In this document: piece by piece, positions 34,716 to 42,674 of the stretch
Layout of the letters: each line of letters starts with the position of its first letter
How positions within the stretch are numbered: position 1 is the first letter of the stretch
Source of the DNA: Haloarculaceae archaeon
GTDB lineage: Archaea > Halobacteriota > Halobacteria > Halobacteriales > Haloarculaceae
Direction: 5' to 3'
Assembly: GCA_007122455.1 (NCBI GenBank)
Contig: SKTU01000009.1
Span: 66,744-113,686 of the forward strand
DNA length: 46,943 bases
The notes under the pieces: generated by a model
Told to the model about the DNA's origin: nothing
What the model saw: the letters and a program-made list of their open reading frames with translations, nothing else
The model's database searches: none
Program-made: the position numbers and the translations under genes

Positions 34716-35509
34716 CGGTATTCGTTCAACCGCGTTTTGAGCCGTTTCGCGGCGTCGCCGACCGCGCCGAAGTAGGCGTTCTCGTCGATCGTCCCCTCTC
34801 CGGCGAAGATAATCCCGCGCGAGGAGTTGACGAGACCGACGCCGTCGGCCAACCCGAACTCCACCGCGGCCTCGGCGTCACCGCCCTGTGACCCCACACC
34901 TGGAACGAGGAACGGAAGGCCGACGAGTTCCCGGAGGCGCTCTAGCTCCTCGGGTGCGGTGGCACCGACGACCAGTCCGAGGTTGTCGTGATCGTTCCAC
35001 TCCGCACACCGCTGTGCGACGTACTCGTAGAGGCGCTTGTCGTTTCCCACCTGCAGGTTCTGAAAGTCGGATCCGCCGGGGTTGGACGTCCGACAGAGGA
35101 CGAAGATCCCCTTCTCGCTCCGGGAGAGAAACGGCTCGAGCGTATCCCGTCCCATGTACGGGTTCACCGTGACGGCGTCGACGGTGTCGAGGGCTTTCGC
35201 GTACTGCCGTGCCGTGTTACCGATGTCGCCGCGTTTGGCGTCGAGTACCACAGGAACGCCTTTCCCGTCCGCGTAGGCGACCGTCTCCTCGAGGGCGCGC
35301 CAGCCGTCCGGGTCCTCGTAAAACGCGGCGTTCGGTTTATAACAGGCCGCGTGCTCGTGCGTCGCGTCGATGATCCGACGGTTGAACGACCACCGGGGTA
35401 GCTCGGAGTCGACGAAGCCGGGGAGTCGCTCGGGATCCGGATCGAGACCGACCGAGACGACGCTGTCGACCGCGTCGATCCTGGCTCTGAGGTCCTCGAA
35501 GAAGCTCAT
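34712..35509 (-). CDS. pyrF: Orotidine 5'-phosphate decarboxylase
   Basis: A 265-residue OMP decarboxylase, the last step of UMP synthesis. Key motif DAKRGDIGNTARQYA holds the Asp/Lys/Asp catalytic set. The start MSFFEDLRARIDAVDSVVSVGLDPD is typical of the longer group shared by halophiles and some bacteria. ATG 35509 is chosen; the open frame upstream is Arg-rich and overlaps the neighbour. The stop shares CTAG (34712-34715) with the convergent dehydrogenase. A weak TATA-like element (minus strand TTCTTTGT) is about 25 bp upstream. The preceding gene pair on the same strand ends 47 bp before it. Confidence 0.94.
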   Translation of the reverse strand: MSFFEDLRARIDAVDSVVSVGLDPDPERLPGFVDSELPRWSFNRRIIDATHEHAACYKPNAAFYEDPDGWRALEETVAYADGKGVPVVLDAKRGDIGNTARQYAKALDTVDAVTVNPYMGRDTLEPFLSRSEKGIFVLCRTSNPGGSDFQNLQVGNDKRLYEYVAQRCAEWNDHDNLGLVVGATAPEELERLRELVGLPFLVPGVGSQGGDAEAAVEFGLADGVGLVNSSRGIIFAGEGTIDENAYFGAVGDAAKRLKTRLNEYR

Positions 35510-35556
35510 ACCGATCGCTGTCAGGGTTCGACAAAGAACGTTTCCAATCGCCCGCT

Positions 35557-35937
35557 TCACTGCACACTCGCGGCGGCCGCTTCGAACACCGCCAACGCGG
35601 GTTTCACGTCGGCCCCACTTTCGACGAAAACCAGCGTTCGCGGCGGATCGACCGCCTTCGGTCGAGCGCGCAATCCGGCCCCGTCGGCTTCCCGCGTCGC
35701 GGTTTCGACCCTGCCCCGGAACTCGACTCGGACCCGATCGGGATGAATGTAGACGTCCGCGAGCCGCTCCCCGTCGACGTCGACCCCGTAGGAGAAGCTG
35801 CCGAACTCGGCGGGTTCGGCGTCCCGGTCGGCGTCGACGACGGTGAGTCGACCGAGCGGCCCGCGCTCGTGGCCGTGGATCTCCGAGGAGAGCAGTTCCG
35901 CGATCCGTCGCCCGTCCGTGATCGTTCCTTCGACCAT
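35557..35937 (-). CDS. Conserved haloarchaeal-type hypothetical protein
   Basis: A 126-residue acidic, soluble protein I do not recognise. It begins MVEGTITDGRRIAELLSSEI and contains several predicted strands (LTVVDADRDA, FSYGVDVDGERLADVYIHPD, RVRVEFRGRVETA), then a helix (KPALAVFEAAAASVQ). No Cys, no signal peptide, no membrane segment. Its start is 2 bp after the stop of the DUF2240 gene, so the two genes are almost certainly one operon, perhaps continuing into pyrF. The codon use matches its neighbours, so I take it as real. Confidence 0.75.
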   Translation of the reverse strand: MVEGTITDGRRIAELLSSEIHGHERGPLGRLTVVDADRDAEPAEFGSFSYGVDVDGERLADVYIHPDRVRVEFRGRVETATREADGAGLRARPKAVDPPRTLVFVESGADVKPALAVFEAAAASVQ

Positions 35938-35939
35938 CC

Positions 35940-36380
35940 CTACAGCTCCTCTCGGGCGGCGTTCGCGACGGTCTGGACGTCGATTCCACGCCGATGGGCG
36001 TAGAGAACGGCGGCCGCCTCGATCGTGATCGCCAGATCGGATTGTAGCCGGTTCACGCCCGCGACGGCCTCCTGCTTCTCGTGGCCGGCATCGACGAGCG
36101 CCCCGAGTACCTGTTCGAACGTCGATCGTTCCCGGAGGATCGACTCGTCGGGCTCGAACCCCTCCGGGATCTCCACGTTCGCGGGATCGAACGTAATCCG
36201 GAGCTGGTCTGCTTCGCGGTCGAGCAGCCCTTCACCGGTCGCGACGTCGACGAGCCGCTTGGCCTGATCCGGTGAAAACCAGTCGCGATCGAGCGACAGC
36301 GCCACGACGAAGGCGCTCTCTCCCAGCTCCCGGCTCCCCTCCTGCCGGAACGGCGCGGCCACGGCTCGGCGAAGACTCAT
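35940..36380 (-). CDS. DUF2240 family protein
   Basis: A 146-residue haloarchaeal protein of the DUF2240 type, function unknown to me. MSLRRAVAAPFRQEGSRELG opens a helical N-terminal domain resembling a winged helix (DWFSPDQAKRLVDVATGEGLL), and the C-terminal helices include AAAVLYAHRRGIDVQTVANA. I start at ATG 36380; a TATA-like TTATTTGC (minus strand, near 36404-36412) lies 28 bp upstream. Other start choice: ATG 36407 adds nine residues but lies on that box. It is first in an operon with the 126-residue gene, and divergent from the sensor kinase at 36486. Confidence 0.8.
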   Translation of the reverse strand: MSLRRAVAAPFRQEGSRELGESAFVVALSLDRDWFSPDQAKRLVDVATGEGLLDREADQLRITFDPANVEIPEGFEPDESILRERSTFEQVLGALVDAGHEKQEAVAGVNRLQSDLAITIEAAAVLYAHRRGIDVQTVANAAREEL

Positions 36381-36456
36381 GTCCGGCCAGTCGGTTCCTC
36401 GCGGCAAATAATCGTCGACTCGTGGCGCGTCCAGTCGCTGAAAACGATCAAAAAAT

Positions 36457-36466
36457 CCTTATATAT
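36457..36466 (+). promoter_or_regulatory. TATA box that decides the start of the second kinase
   Basis: TCCTTATATA, preceded by a run of six A (BRE-like region), is centred 25 bp before the GTG at 36486. The box overlaps the upstream in-frame ATG at 36465, which therefore should not be in the leaderless mRNA. This argues for the GTG start. Confidence 0.55.
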
Positions 36467-36485
36467 GCCACTGCTGGGAGTAGTA

Positions 36486-37841
36486 GTGTCCTCGTCGATC
36501 CGACCGCTTCTCGTCGGGTTCGAGTCCGATTCGACGGCGCTCGAACGGATGTGCGACCGGTTCGACGCCGTCGTCGTTCCGGATGTGAACGCGTCCCTCG
36601 AGCGACTGGATCGCGTCGACTGTGTCGTCTGTACCCGGTACGACACCGTCGAACGAATCGCGGCCATTGATCGGGACGTTCCAATCGTACTGTTCCCGAG
36701 CGACGGCTCCGAGTCGCTCGCCGGACGCGCAATCGCCGCCGGCGCTGACGGGTACGTCCCGAGAGACGACGGCGTCGACGTGTTAGTGGAACGCCTCGAC
36801 GCGATCGTCGACAGCTGCAGCCGGGCGGACGGGGACCGGACGGCTCGCAGGGAGGAACTCGAGCGGTACGAGACGATCATCGACGCGCTCGGTGACCCAG
36901 TGTACGTACTCGACGGGGCGGGTCGCTACACGTACGTCAACGACGCCTTCGTCGAGGAGACCGGCTACGAACGGGAGGAGATACTCGGCCGCCACGTTTC
37001 GGTCGTCCTCCCGAAGGAATCACTCGAGCGGGGTGAGGCGGTCATCCGATCGTTGCTCGACGACGACCGAAACAGGGCCACGCTCGAGATGGAACGGGTC
37101 ACCGCCGAGGGAGAGACTGTCTCCGTCGAAAACCACATCGCTCTCCTGCCACCCGACGAAGAGGGGCGGTTTCAGGGGACGGCCGGAATCATTCGGAACA
37201 TCGAGGAGCGAGAGGCGAGAAAGCGAGAGCTGAAGCGACAGAACGAGCGACTCGACCGGTTCGCCGGCGTCGTGAGCCACGATCTCCGGAACCCGCTCAG
37301 CATCGCGACGGGGCGACTGGAGCTGGCTCGAGCGGAGTGCGATAGCGAACATCTGGACGCAATCGTCGACGCTCACGACCGGATCGACTCGATCATTCAG
37401 GGGCTCCTGGGACTCGCTCGATCCGGTGGAACGATCGACGCCGCCGAGCCGATTGCGCTCGAACGCGCCGCCGAGAGGGCGTGGGAGACGACCGGGACAG
37501 AGAGCTGTACGCTCGAGATAGCGACCGACACGACGATCCACGGCGACGAACAGCTGGTGATCCAGTTACTCGAGAACCTCTTTCGAAACGCCGTCGAACA
37601 CGGCGGTGATGCCGTAACCGTCGAGATCGGATCGCTGCCGGACGGGTTCTACGTGACCGACGACGGCGTCGGCTTCGAGCCGGCCGAGAGGCGACAGCTA
37701 CAGAAGGACGAGACGAACTCCACGGGACTCGGATTCACCATCGTCCACGACATCGCCGCCGCACACGGCTGGACTATCGGTCTCCGTGACTCGGAGTCGG
37801 GCGGGGCCCGCATCGAGATCACCGACGTCGAGCGGGAGTGA
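36486..37841 (+). CDS. Sensor histidine kinase with degenerate receiver and PAS domain
   Basis: A 451-residue cytoplasmic kinase from GTG 36486. A receiver-like domain (about 4-110) keeps strands LLVGFES and VDCVVCT and the IVLFPSDGSES segment, but it has neither the acidic pair nor the phospho-acceptor Asp (Thr50 at that place). A PAS domain follows (about 125-245, DALGDPVYVLDGAGRYTYVN). HisKA has H265 in VSHDLRNPLS; HATPase shows LENLFRNAVEHGG, DDGVGF and STGLGFTIV. It is close kin to the kinase at 5913-7817, without the GAF domain. No response regulator is adjacent. Downstream lie a TCTCAC-GCT-GTGAGA hairpin and a 79-residue gene. Confidence 0.9.
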   Translation: MSSSIRPLLVGFESDSTALERMCDRFDAVVVPDVNASLERLDRVDCVVCTRYDTVERIAAIDRDVPIVLFPSDGSESLAGRAIAAGADGYVPRDDGVDVLVERLDAIVDSCSRADGDRTARREELERYETIIDALGDPVYVLDGAGRYTYVNDAFVEETGYEREEILGRHVSVVLPKESLERGEAVIRSLLDDDRNRATLEMERVTAEGETVSVENHIALLPPDEEGRFQGTAGIIRNIEEREARKRELKRQNERLDRFAGVVSHDLRNPLSIATGRLELARAECDSEHLDAIVDAHDRIDSIIQGLLGLARSGGTIDAAEPIALERAAERAWETTGTESCTLEIATDTTIHGDEQLVIQLLENLFRNAVEHGGDAVTVEIGSLPDGFYVTDDGVGFEPAERRQLQKDETNSTGLGFTIVHDIAAAHGWTIGLRDSESGGARIEITDVERE

Positions 37842-37851
37842 ACGGATCGGC

Positions 37852-37866
37852 TCTCACGCTGTGAGA
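37852..37866. terminator. Short hairpin after the second kinase gene
   Basis: TCTCAC (37852-37857) and GTGAGA (37861-37866) are exact reverse complements with a 3-base loop, ten bases after the kinase stop. It may be a terminator or an operator for the next gene. Short enough to be chance. Confidence 0.3.
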
Positions 37867-37930
37867 ACGCCACGACGTATCGTCGACGCGGTATGTAGGG
37901 TTTAATTATCCTCGAGTCGATTTTCCAACG

Positions 37931-38170
37931 ATGACCGAGCCGATCCGCGTCTCCCGGAAGGAGTTCAGCTCGGACGAAGTGATCGAGCGGCTCGACGAGG
38001 GCCAGCGAGTGATCGTCACCGTCGAGATGCTCGGCGTTCGGCGGGACGTAACGCTCCGGAAGACCAACGACGAGTACGTCTGTGACACGGGACTCAAGCT
38101 GTTGAGCTACGCCGATTCGGCGGGGATGAAGAGCTGCATCGAGCGGCTTCGGCTGGCGAGCGTCGAGTGA
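37931..38170 (+). CDS. Small conserved haloarchaeal-type protein
   Basis: A 79-residue soluble, charged protein I do not recognise. It begins MTEPIRVSRKEFSSDEVIERLDEG and shows a strand-rich middle (RVIVTVEMLGVRRDVTLRKT) and a helical end (DSAGMKSCIERLRLASVE), with two Cys that do not form a CxxC. A good TATA-like element (TTTAATTAT, centred 37904) is 27 bp before the ATG, so the gene is its own unit. It lies next to the sensor kinase, but nothing in sequence links the two. Confidence 0.75.
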   Translation: MTEPIRVSRKEFSSDEVIERLDEGQRVIVTVEMLGVRRDVTLRKTNDEYVCDTGLKLLSYADSAGMKSCIERLRLASVE

Positions 38171-38215
38171 CGCACGTCGCCGCCGGTTCGTAGCTGTACC
38201 GTGGGCGGAATACCA

Positions 38216-39277
38216 CTATAGAACTGCCTCGACGGCGTCCATCGCCCGTTCGACCTTCTTCACGTTGGCGTTGTAGCCCATGTGGCCGACGCGAAGGATA
38301 TCGTTCGACAGCTCCCCGAGTCCCGTTGCGAGCACGACGTTCTCCTCCTCGGCGATTCGTCGCTGGAGGCGCTCGGCTTCGCCCGGGACGTGAAACGCCG
38401 TCACGGTCGGTGACCACAGTTCCCGTCGTGGATACGGTTCGAGACCCAACTCGGCGCCGCGGCTCCGGCAGCGCTCGGCGGCCGCCTCGTGACGTTCGAA
38501 GACCGAATCGACCCCCTCCTCGAGCAGGAGATCCAGTGCCGCGTCGAGTGCCGCCACGTTCGCGCTAAGATGCGTGTACGGGAACCCCTCGGAGACGTCC
38601 CGCCACGGGAGGAAGTTCGTGTAGAGCGACCGGGGATCACGCGTTTCCATGGCGTCCCACGCGCGATCACTGATCGCGGCCGTCGTCAGACCCGGCGGCG
38701 CGCTGAAACACTTCTGGGACGCGCCCAGACAGACGTCAATCCGGTCCGTCGGCACGGTCGTTCCGCCGAGCGAGGAGACGGCGTCGACGACGCTCACCAC
38801 GTCGTGCTCCTCGAGCAGGCTCAGGGCGGGATCGAGGTCGTTGAGCGCACCGGTCGGCGTCTCACAGTGAACCAGCGTCGCGAGCGAGAACGGGCGCCCG
38901 TTCGCGTCGGCCTCCTCGAGAGCTCTCGCCGTGCCGTCGAGGTCGAACCCCTCGTCGTACGGTGCCGAGACGAGTTCCGCCTCGCCACCGTAGGCGTCGA
39001 CGAAGTCGGCGAAGCCGTCGCCGTAGAGCCCGTTCGAGAGACAGAGCACGCGATCGCCCGGCTCGACGAGTGAGGCGATCGCGGCCTCGAGCCCGAGGAT
39101 CCCTTCCCCTCCAGGGACGACGACGTCGCTGTCGGTGTCGTACACAGTCGCCAATTTCTCACAGACGCCCTCGTACCGTTCCGCGAATACGGGATCGATG
39201 TCCGGGTTCGGCTGCTCTCCGGCCATCGCCTCCCGCACCTCCGGCGGCGTCGCCGTCGGTCCCGGTGTGAATAGCAT
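38216..39277 (-). CDS. Serine-pyruvate/alanine-glyoxylate-type aminotransferase (class V)
   Basis: A 353-residue class V PLP enzyme. It starts with the family signature MLFTPGPTATPPEVREAM, shows GGEGILGLEAAIASLVEPGD, the PLP lysine in LGASQKCFSAPPGL, VDAVSSLGG (PLP-ring Asp) and the C-terminal Arg in LRVGHMG. Members transfer amino groups from serine or alanine to glyoxylate or pyruvate. Together with phosphoglycolate phosphatase and glycolate oxidase-like genes in this window, a glyoxylate-to-glycine step is plausible but not proven. The next gene upstream on the same strand is the dioxygenase-like cupin, 50 bp away. Confidence 0.92.
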   Translation of the reverse strand: MLFTPGPTATPPEVREAMAGEQPNPDIDPVFAERYEGVCEKLATVYDTDSDVVVPGGEGILGLEAAIASLVEPGDRVLCLSNGLYGDGFADFVDAYGGEAELVSAPYDEGFDLDGTARALEEADANGRPFSLATLVHCETPTGALNDLDPALSLLEEHDVVSVVDAVSSLGGTTVPTDRIDVCLGASQKCFSAPPGLTTAAISDRAWDAMETRDPRSLYTNFLPWRDVSEGFPYTHLSANVAALDAALDLLLEEGVDSVFERHEAAAERCRSRGAELGLEPYPRRELWSPTVTAFHVPGEAERLQRRIAEEENVVLATGLGELSNDILRVGHMGYNANVKKVERAMDAVEAVL

Positions 39278-39327
39278 GGTCTACCGTGCGATCCGCTCAC
39301 ACTTGCCGATTGCGGTGACGAGGCCGC

Positions 39328-39891
39328 TCAGTCCAGCTCGAACCGGGATCTCGCGTATCGATCCCCGTCCCCGGTTCGAACGTATCCGATCCCGAAGTGA
39401 TTGTCGTCCGGGTAGACGTGTAGCGACCGCGAACGCACGGGGCTGTATACGGCGTGAATATCCGTACCGGTTCTCGGATCGACGACGCCCGCGTCGCCGG
39501 GTTCACAGACGTTCGTCCCGACCGTCTCCAGAGCGTACTCCCCCTCGTCGACCTGCTCGGCTCGCATGTCGGCGAGGAACAGGCACCCGTCGACGAGCAG
39601 CTCGAAGCAGGGTCGGCCGTGGTGCTCGTGCGGCATGAGCGAGTACTCGGGGGGCCACTCCATGTACCGAACGACCGGACCGTCCGGTTCTCGGTAGACC
39701 AGTCGACGGGTGTACTCCCCGTCGGCTCGCTCGGTTTCGACGTTCTCGAAGAACGCGTCGTCACCGGTCGCCGCTCGCAACGCTTCGGGACCGCGTTCGA
39801 TGAACGCGTCGTCGCTCTCGGCGAGCAGATCCGAGAGCTGTCGGTACACCGACCGAACCCGCTCGTTCGGAGGGACTACGGAGGTTGACAT
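39328..39891 (-). CDS. Cysteine-dioxygenase-like cupin
   Basis: A 187-residue cupin related to the cysteine dioxygenase/RmlC-like group. The metal motif is LMPHEHHGRPCFELLVDG (three His nearby, with Cys in place of the usual cross-link area). The second motif is DIHAVYSPVRSRSLHVYPDD, very like the H-x-Y-H pattern of thiol dioxygenases. Such enzymes use Fe(II) and O2 to oxidise thiols such as cysteine to sulfinates. The substrate is uncertain. A TATA-like AATATTTATC (minus strand, 39917-39926) is about 30 bp upstream; a CGTTCC/GGAACG inverted repeat (39893-39912) lies between it and the ATG. Confidence 0.75.
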   Translation of the reverse strand: MSTSVVPPNERVRSVYRQLSDLLAESDDAFIERGPEALRAATGDDAFFENVETERADGEYTRRLVYREPDGPVVRYMEWPPEYSLMPHEHHGRPCFELLVDGCLFLADMRAEQVDEGEYALETVGTNVCEPGDAGVVDPRTGTDIHAVYSPVRSRSLHVYPDDNHFGIGYVRTGDGDRYARSRFELD

Positions 39892-39892
39892 A

Positions 39893-39912
39893 CGTTCCGG
39901 ATTCGTGGAACG
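39893..39912. promoter_or_regulatory. Inverted repeat in the promoter-to-start region of the cupin
   Basis: CGTTCC (39893-39898) and GGAACG (39907-39912) are exact reverse complements with 8 bases between. They sit between the TATA-like box and the start codon, where a repressor could act. Low complexity of evidence; the role is inference. Confidence 0.3.
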
Positions 39913-39942
39913 AACTGATAAATATTGCCTCTATCTGCGACG

Positions 39943-40368
39943 CTACCGATCGGTGGCCTTTCGCGGCCGGAACTTCGGAAGTGCCAGCTCGTCGGTGACG
40001 CGATCGAACGTCAGTTCGACGGCCATGCCGCTCTCGACGGTGTCCGGCTCACAGTCGACGACGTTCGTACAGATGCGAACGCCCTCCTCGAGTTCGACGT
40101 ACGCGACCACGTACGGGATCTCGTCGGTAAAGGAGGGGAGCTCGGTCGCTCGGCGAACGATCGTATACGTGTGGACGTCTCCGGTGCCCTCTGCCTCCAC
40201 CCACTCGATTCGGTTCGAGCCGCAGAACCGACACCACGTCCGGGGAAAGAACTGCACCGACTCGCAGTCGGGGCAGGACTGGATCAGCAGTCGCCCCTCG
40301 TCACAGGCGCTCCAGAAGGTCGCGTGCGGCTCCGAATCCCGATCCGGGAGGGGTTTCTCGTAGCTCAT
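39943..40368 (-). CDS. DUF35 Zn-ribbon/OB-fold acyl-CoA-associated protein
   Basis: A 141-residue protein of the DUF35 family. An N-terminal helix (EPHATFWSACDEGRLLIQ) precedes a rubredoxin-like Zn ribbon, CPDC...CRFC (about 32-50), then an OB fold (EGTGDVHTYTIVRR, PYVVAYVELEEGVRI, TNVVDCEPD, VELTF). DUF35 proteins pair with thiolases and bridge CoA transfer, as established for archaeal acetoacetyl-CoA thiolase complexes. Its ATG overlaps the thiolase stop as ATGA (40365-40368), so the two proteins are made together. Confidence 0.94.
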   Translation of the reverse strand: MSYEKPLPDRDSEPHATFWSACDEGRLLIQSCPDCESVQFFPRTWCRFCGSNRIEWVEAEGTGDVHTYTIVRRATELPSFTDEIPYVVAYVELEEGVRICTNVVDCEPDTVESGMAVELTFDRVTDELALPKFRPRKATDR

Positions 40369-41573
40369 GCACCGACCCCCCGCTGGAGGATCGCAACGGA
40401 GTGTGCGGTCAGGTTCTTGCCGTACTGCCCGCCTCCGACGCCGGTGACGAGCCCCCGTTCGGCGTTTGGAACCTGTCGGTCACCACCGTCACCCCGGAGC
40501 TGTCTGACGGCCTCGAGCAGCTGGACGAACGAGGCGCCACCGACGCCGGCCTGCCCGACGCAGAGCTGCCCGCCACCGGTGTTGAGCGGCAGTTCGCCCT
40601 CGACGGAGAGGTCAGTTCGTTCGACGAACGGTCCGCCTTCTCCGCGATCGGCGTAGCCGAGCTCCTCCAGTTGCATCAGCTCGACGATCGGATAGTCGTC
40701 GTAGATCTGGAGGAAGTCCATCACATCCGGTTCGAGACCGGCCATCTCGAAGGCGCGCCGTCCGGCAGCCTCGATCCCCATCTCGGTGAAGGCGGGGCGT
40801 TCGGCTACCTCGGGGTTGTGACTGTGGCCGAAGCCGGCAATCGAGACCGGATCGACTCCGAGCTCCGCAGCTCGCTCGGGCGTCGTCAGCAGACAACCGA
40901 AACCGGCATTGACCGGCAGTACGCAGTCGAACAGCCGGATCGGATCGGCGATCATCCCCGACGTTCGGTACTCCTCCAGCCCGACCGGCTCGTCGAAGTA
41001 CGCCAGCGGGTTCCGGGTCGCGTGCTCTCGCTGGGTGACGTAGATCGAACCGAGCTGCTCGATCGTCGTCCCGTACTGGTCCATGTGGCGGCGCTGGACC
41101 ATCGCGAGCTGGGCGTTCGCCCCCTGCATTCCGAACGGCTCCTGGTAGTTTCGCTTGAATCCCCGCGGATCGCCGGGGAAGATCTCGCCGGATCCCTTCT
41201 CGGGGTGTTTCGGCGTATCGGCACCGAGACAGAGCACCGTTTCGGCGACGCCGGTTTCGACGGCCTGTGCGGCCTGAACGACGAGCGGGATCGCCTGCCC
41301 GCCGCAGTGATCGCTCGCGGTGACCCACGAGAGATCCTCGAGGCCGAGCGTCTCCGCGAGCATCATAGGATACCGATACGGCGTCGGCGTCGACGAGCGG
41401 GCGACGCCGAGCCCGTCGACGTCGTCGATCCCGACGCCGGCGTCCTCGAGCGTTCGGTCGGCGGCCATCCAGAAGTACTCCTCCAAATCGTGATACGGCT
41501 GATCGTTGTTCCGGCTCGGTCTGCTCTTTTCGGTCTCGCCGATGCCGGCGACGACGACGTTCTCGAGCGGCAT
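40365..41573 (-). CDS. Thiolase (SCP-x/archaeal acetyl-CoA acetyltransferase type)
   Basis: A 402-residue thiolase-fold enzyme from ATG 41573 (MPLENVVVAGIGETEKS). The nucleophile region is ASDHCGGQAIPLV (Cys). The His motif is GFGHSHNPE, and the second Cys is in NTGGGQLCVGQAGVGG. It condenses or cleaves acyl-CoAs; as with most SCP-x-like archaeal copies, chain length is unknown. A TATA-like GGTTATTCC (minus strand, near 41600) lies 27 bp upstream. The partner DUF35 gene follows with ATGA overlap. The pair could provide acetoacetyl-CoA or act in fatty or branched acyl-CoA breakdown. Confidence 0.92.
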   Translation of the reverse strand: MPLENVVVAGIGETEKSRPSRNNDQPYHDLEEYFWMAADRTLEDAGVGIDDVDGLGVARSSTPTPYRYPMMLAETLGLEDLSWVTASDHCGGQAIPLVVQAAQAVETGVAETVLCLGADTPKHPEKGSGEIFPGDPRGFKRNYQEPFGMQGANAQLAMVQRRHMDQYGTTIEQLGSIYVTQREHATRNPLAYFDEPVGLEEYRTSGMIADPIRLFDCVLPVNAGFGCLLTTPERAAELGVDPVSIAGFGHSHNPEVAERPAFTEMGIEAAGRRAFEMAGLEPDVMDFLQIYDDYPIVELMQLEELGYADRGEGGPFVERTDLSVEGELPLNTGGGQLCVGQAGVGGASFVQLLEAVRQLRGDGGDRQVPNAERGLVTGVGGGQYGKNLTAHSVAILQRGVGA

Positions 41574-41711
41574 ACAACTACACGCCGCCGCGGCGGAATA
41601 ACCGTTGCCCACTCGAAGCCGAACCGGTGTTCGCTCGAAGGCGATCGAGGCCTCCGCAGTCACCGACTGCCGGACAAAAGCGATTTCCCCTCGCCAGACG
41701 TGCGACCCGCC

Positions 41712-42674
41712 ATGGACGATCCGACGGTTTTAATGGTTCACACGGTCGATGCACCCAGCTGGTCCGATGTCGACCGACTCCGCGCGGAGATCGAATCCCG
41801 TCTCCCCGACGTCGACCTCACCATCGCGAGAACGCCGCCCGAGTCGGCGGCCCACGCCGGCGACGCGGACGTACTGATCGCGACGTTCGTCCCGAGCAGG
41901 ATTCTCGAGGCGGCGACGGAACTGTCGTGGATTCAGGCACTCTCCGCCGGCGTCGACTTCTACGATTTCGACGCGCTCGGTGATCGGGGAATCGTGCTGA
42001 CGAGCGCGGCGGGCGTTCACGCCGAACCGATCGCAGAACAGGTTCTCGGCTACATGCTCTCGTTCGAGCGAGGAATTCACACGGGGATCCGCCAGCAGTC
42101 CGACGGCGTCTGGCAGCGGTACGAAGGGGGCGAACTCCGAGGGAAGACGCTCGGCGTGCTCGGCCTCGGATCGATCGGGAGCCGCGTCGCGGAGTACGGA
42201 TCGGCGCTCGGGATGTCCGTCATCGGGACCAAGCGGGATCCGACGACGGCACCCGACGCAGCCGATGCGGTGTTCCCACCCGAGGAGATATACACCGTGC
42301 TCCAGCGTTCGGACTACGTCGTCGTCGCCTGCCCGCTCACCGACGAGACGAGGGGGATGATCGGCTACCCCGAACTCGGTGTGATGGACTCCGACGCCGT
42401 GCTCGTAAATATCGCTCGCGGGGAGATCGTCGACGAGGACGCGCTGGTACACACGCTCCAGGAGTCCCGGATAAGAGGAGCAGCGCTCGACGTCTTCGAG
42501 ACGGAGCCACTTCCCGCGAATTCGCCGCTGTGGAATCTCTCCAACGTCATCGTGACGCCGCACATGGCCGGCTCGACGCCGAAGAAGTTCGGGCGGCTCG
42601 CGGATATCTTCGCCGAGAACTACGAGACGTATCGCGACGGTCGCCTCGACGAGTTTCGGAACCGCGTGCTTTAG
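41712..42674 (+). CDS. D-2-hydroxyacid dehydrogenase
   Basis: A 320-residue NAD(P)-linked D-hydroxyacid dehydrogenase from ATG 41712 (MDDPTVLMVHTVD). The Rossmann motif is VLGLGSIGSRVA. Catalytic Arg (NIARGEIVDED), Glu (ETEPLP) and His (TPHMAGS) are present. It is much closer to the partial gene at 1-450 (shared PTVLxxH, ALADRG-like, GVHAxPIAxQVLGY segments) than to the one at 8932-9855. It is divergent from the thiolase (138 bp apart) and convergent with the luciferase-like gene, overlapping its stop by 4 bp. Long open frame antisense to the thiolase extends upstream of ATG 41712 but is rejected as a shadow. Confidence 0.92.
   Translation: MDDPTVLMVHTVDAPSWSDVDRLRAEIESRLPDVDLTIARTPPESAAHAGDADVLIATFVPSRILEAATELSWIQALSAGVDFYDFDALGDRGIVLTSAAGVHAEPIAEQVLGYMLSFERGIHTGIRQQSDGVWQRYEGGELRGKTLGVLGLGSIGSRVAEYGSALGMSVIGTKRDPTTAPDAADAVFPPEEIYTVLQRSDYVVVACPLTDETRGMIGYPELGVMDSDAVLVNIARGEIVDEDALVHTLQESRIRGAALDVFETEPLPANSPLWNLSNVIVTPHMAGSTPKKFGRLADIFAENYETYRDGRLDEFRNRVL

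Noticed and set aside
40401-41711. Upstream extension of the D-hydroxyacid dehydrogenase frame
   Set aside because: Antisense to the thiolase. The family's N-terminus begins at ATG 41712 and the extension has no motif.
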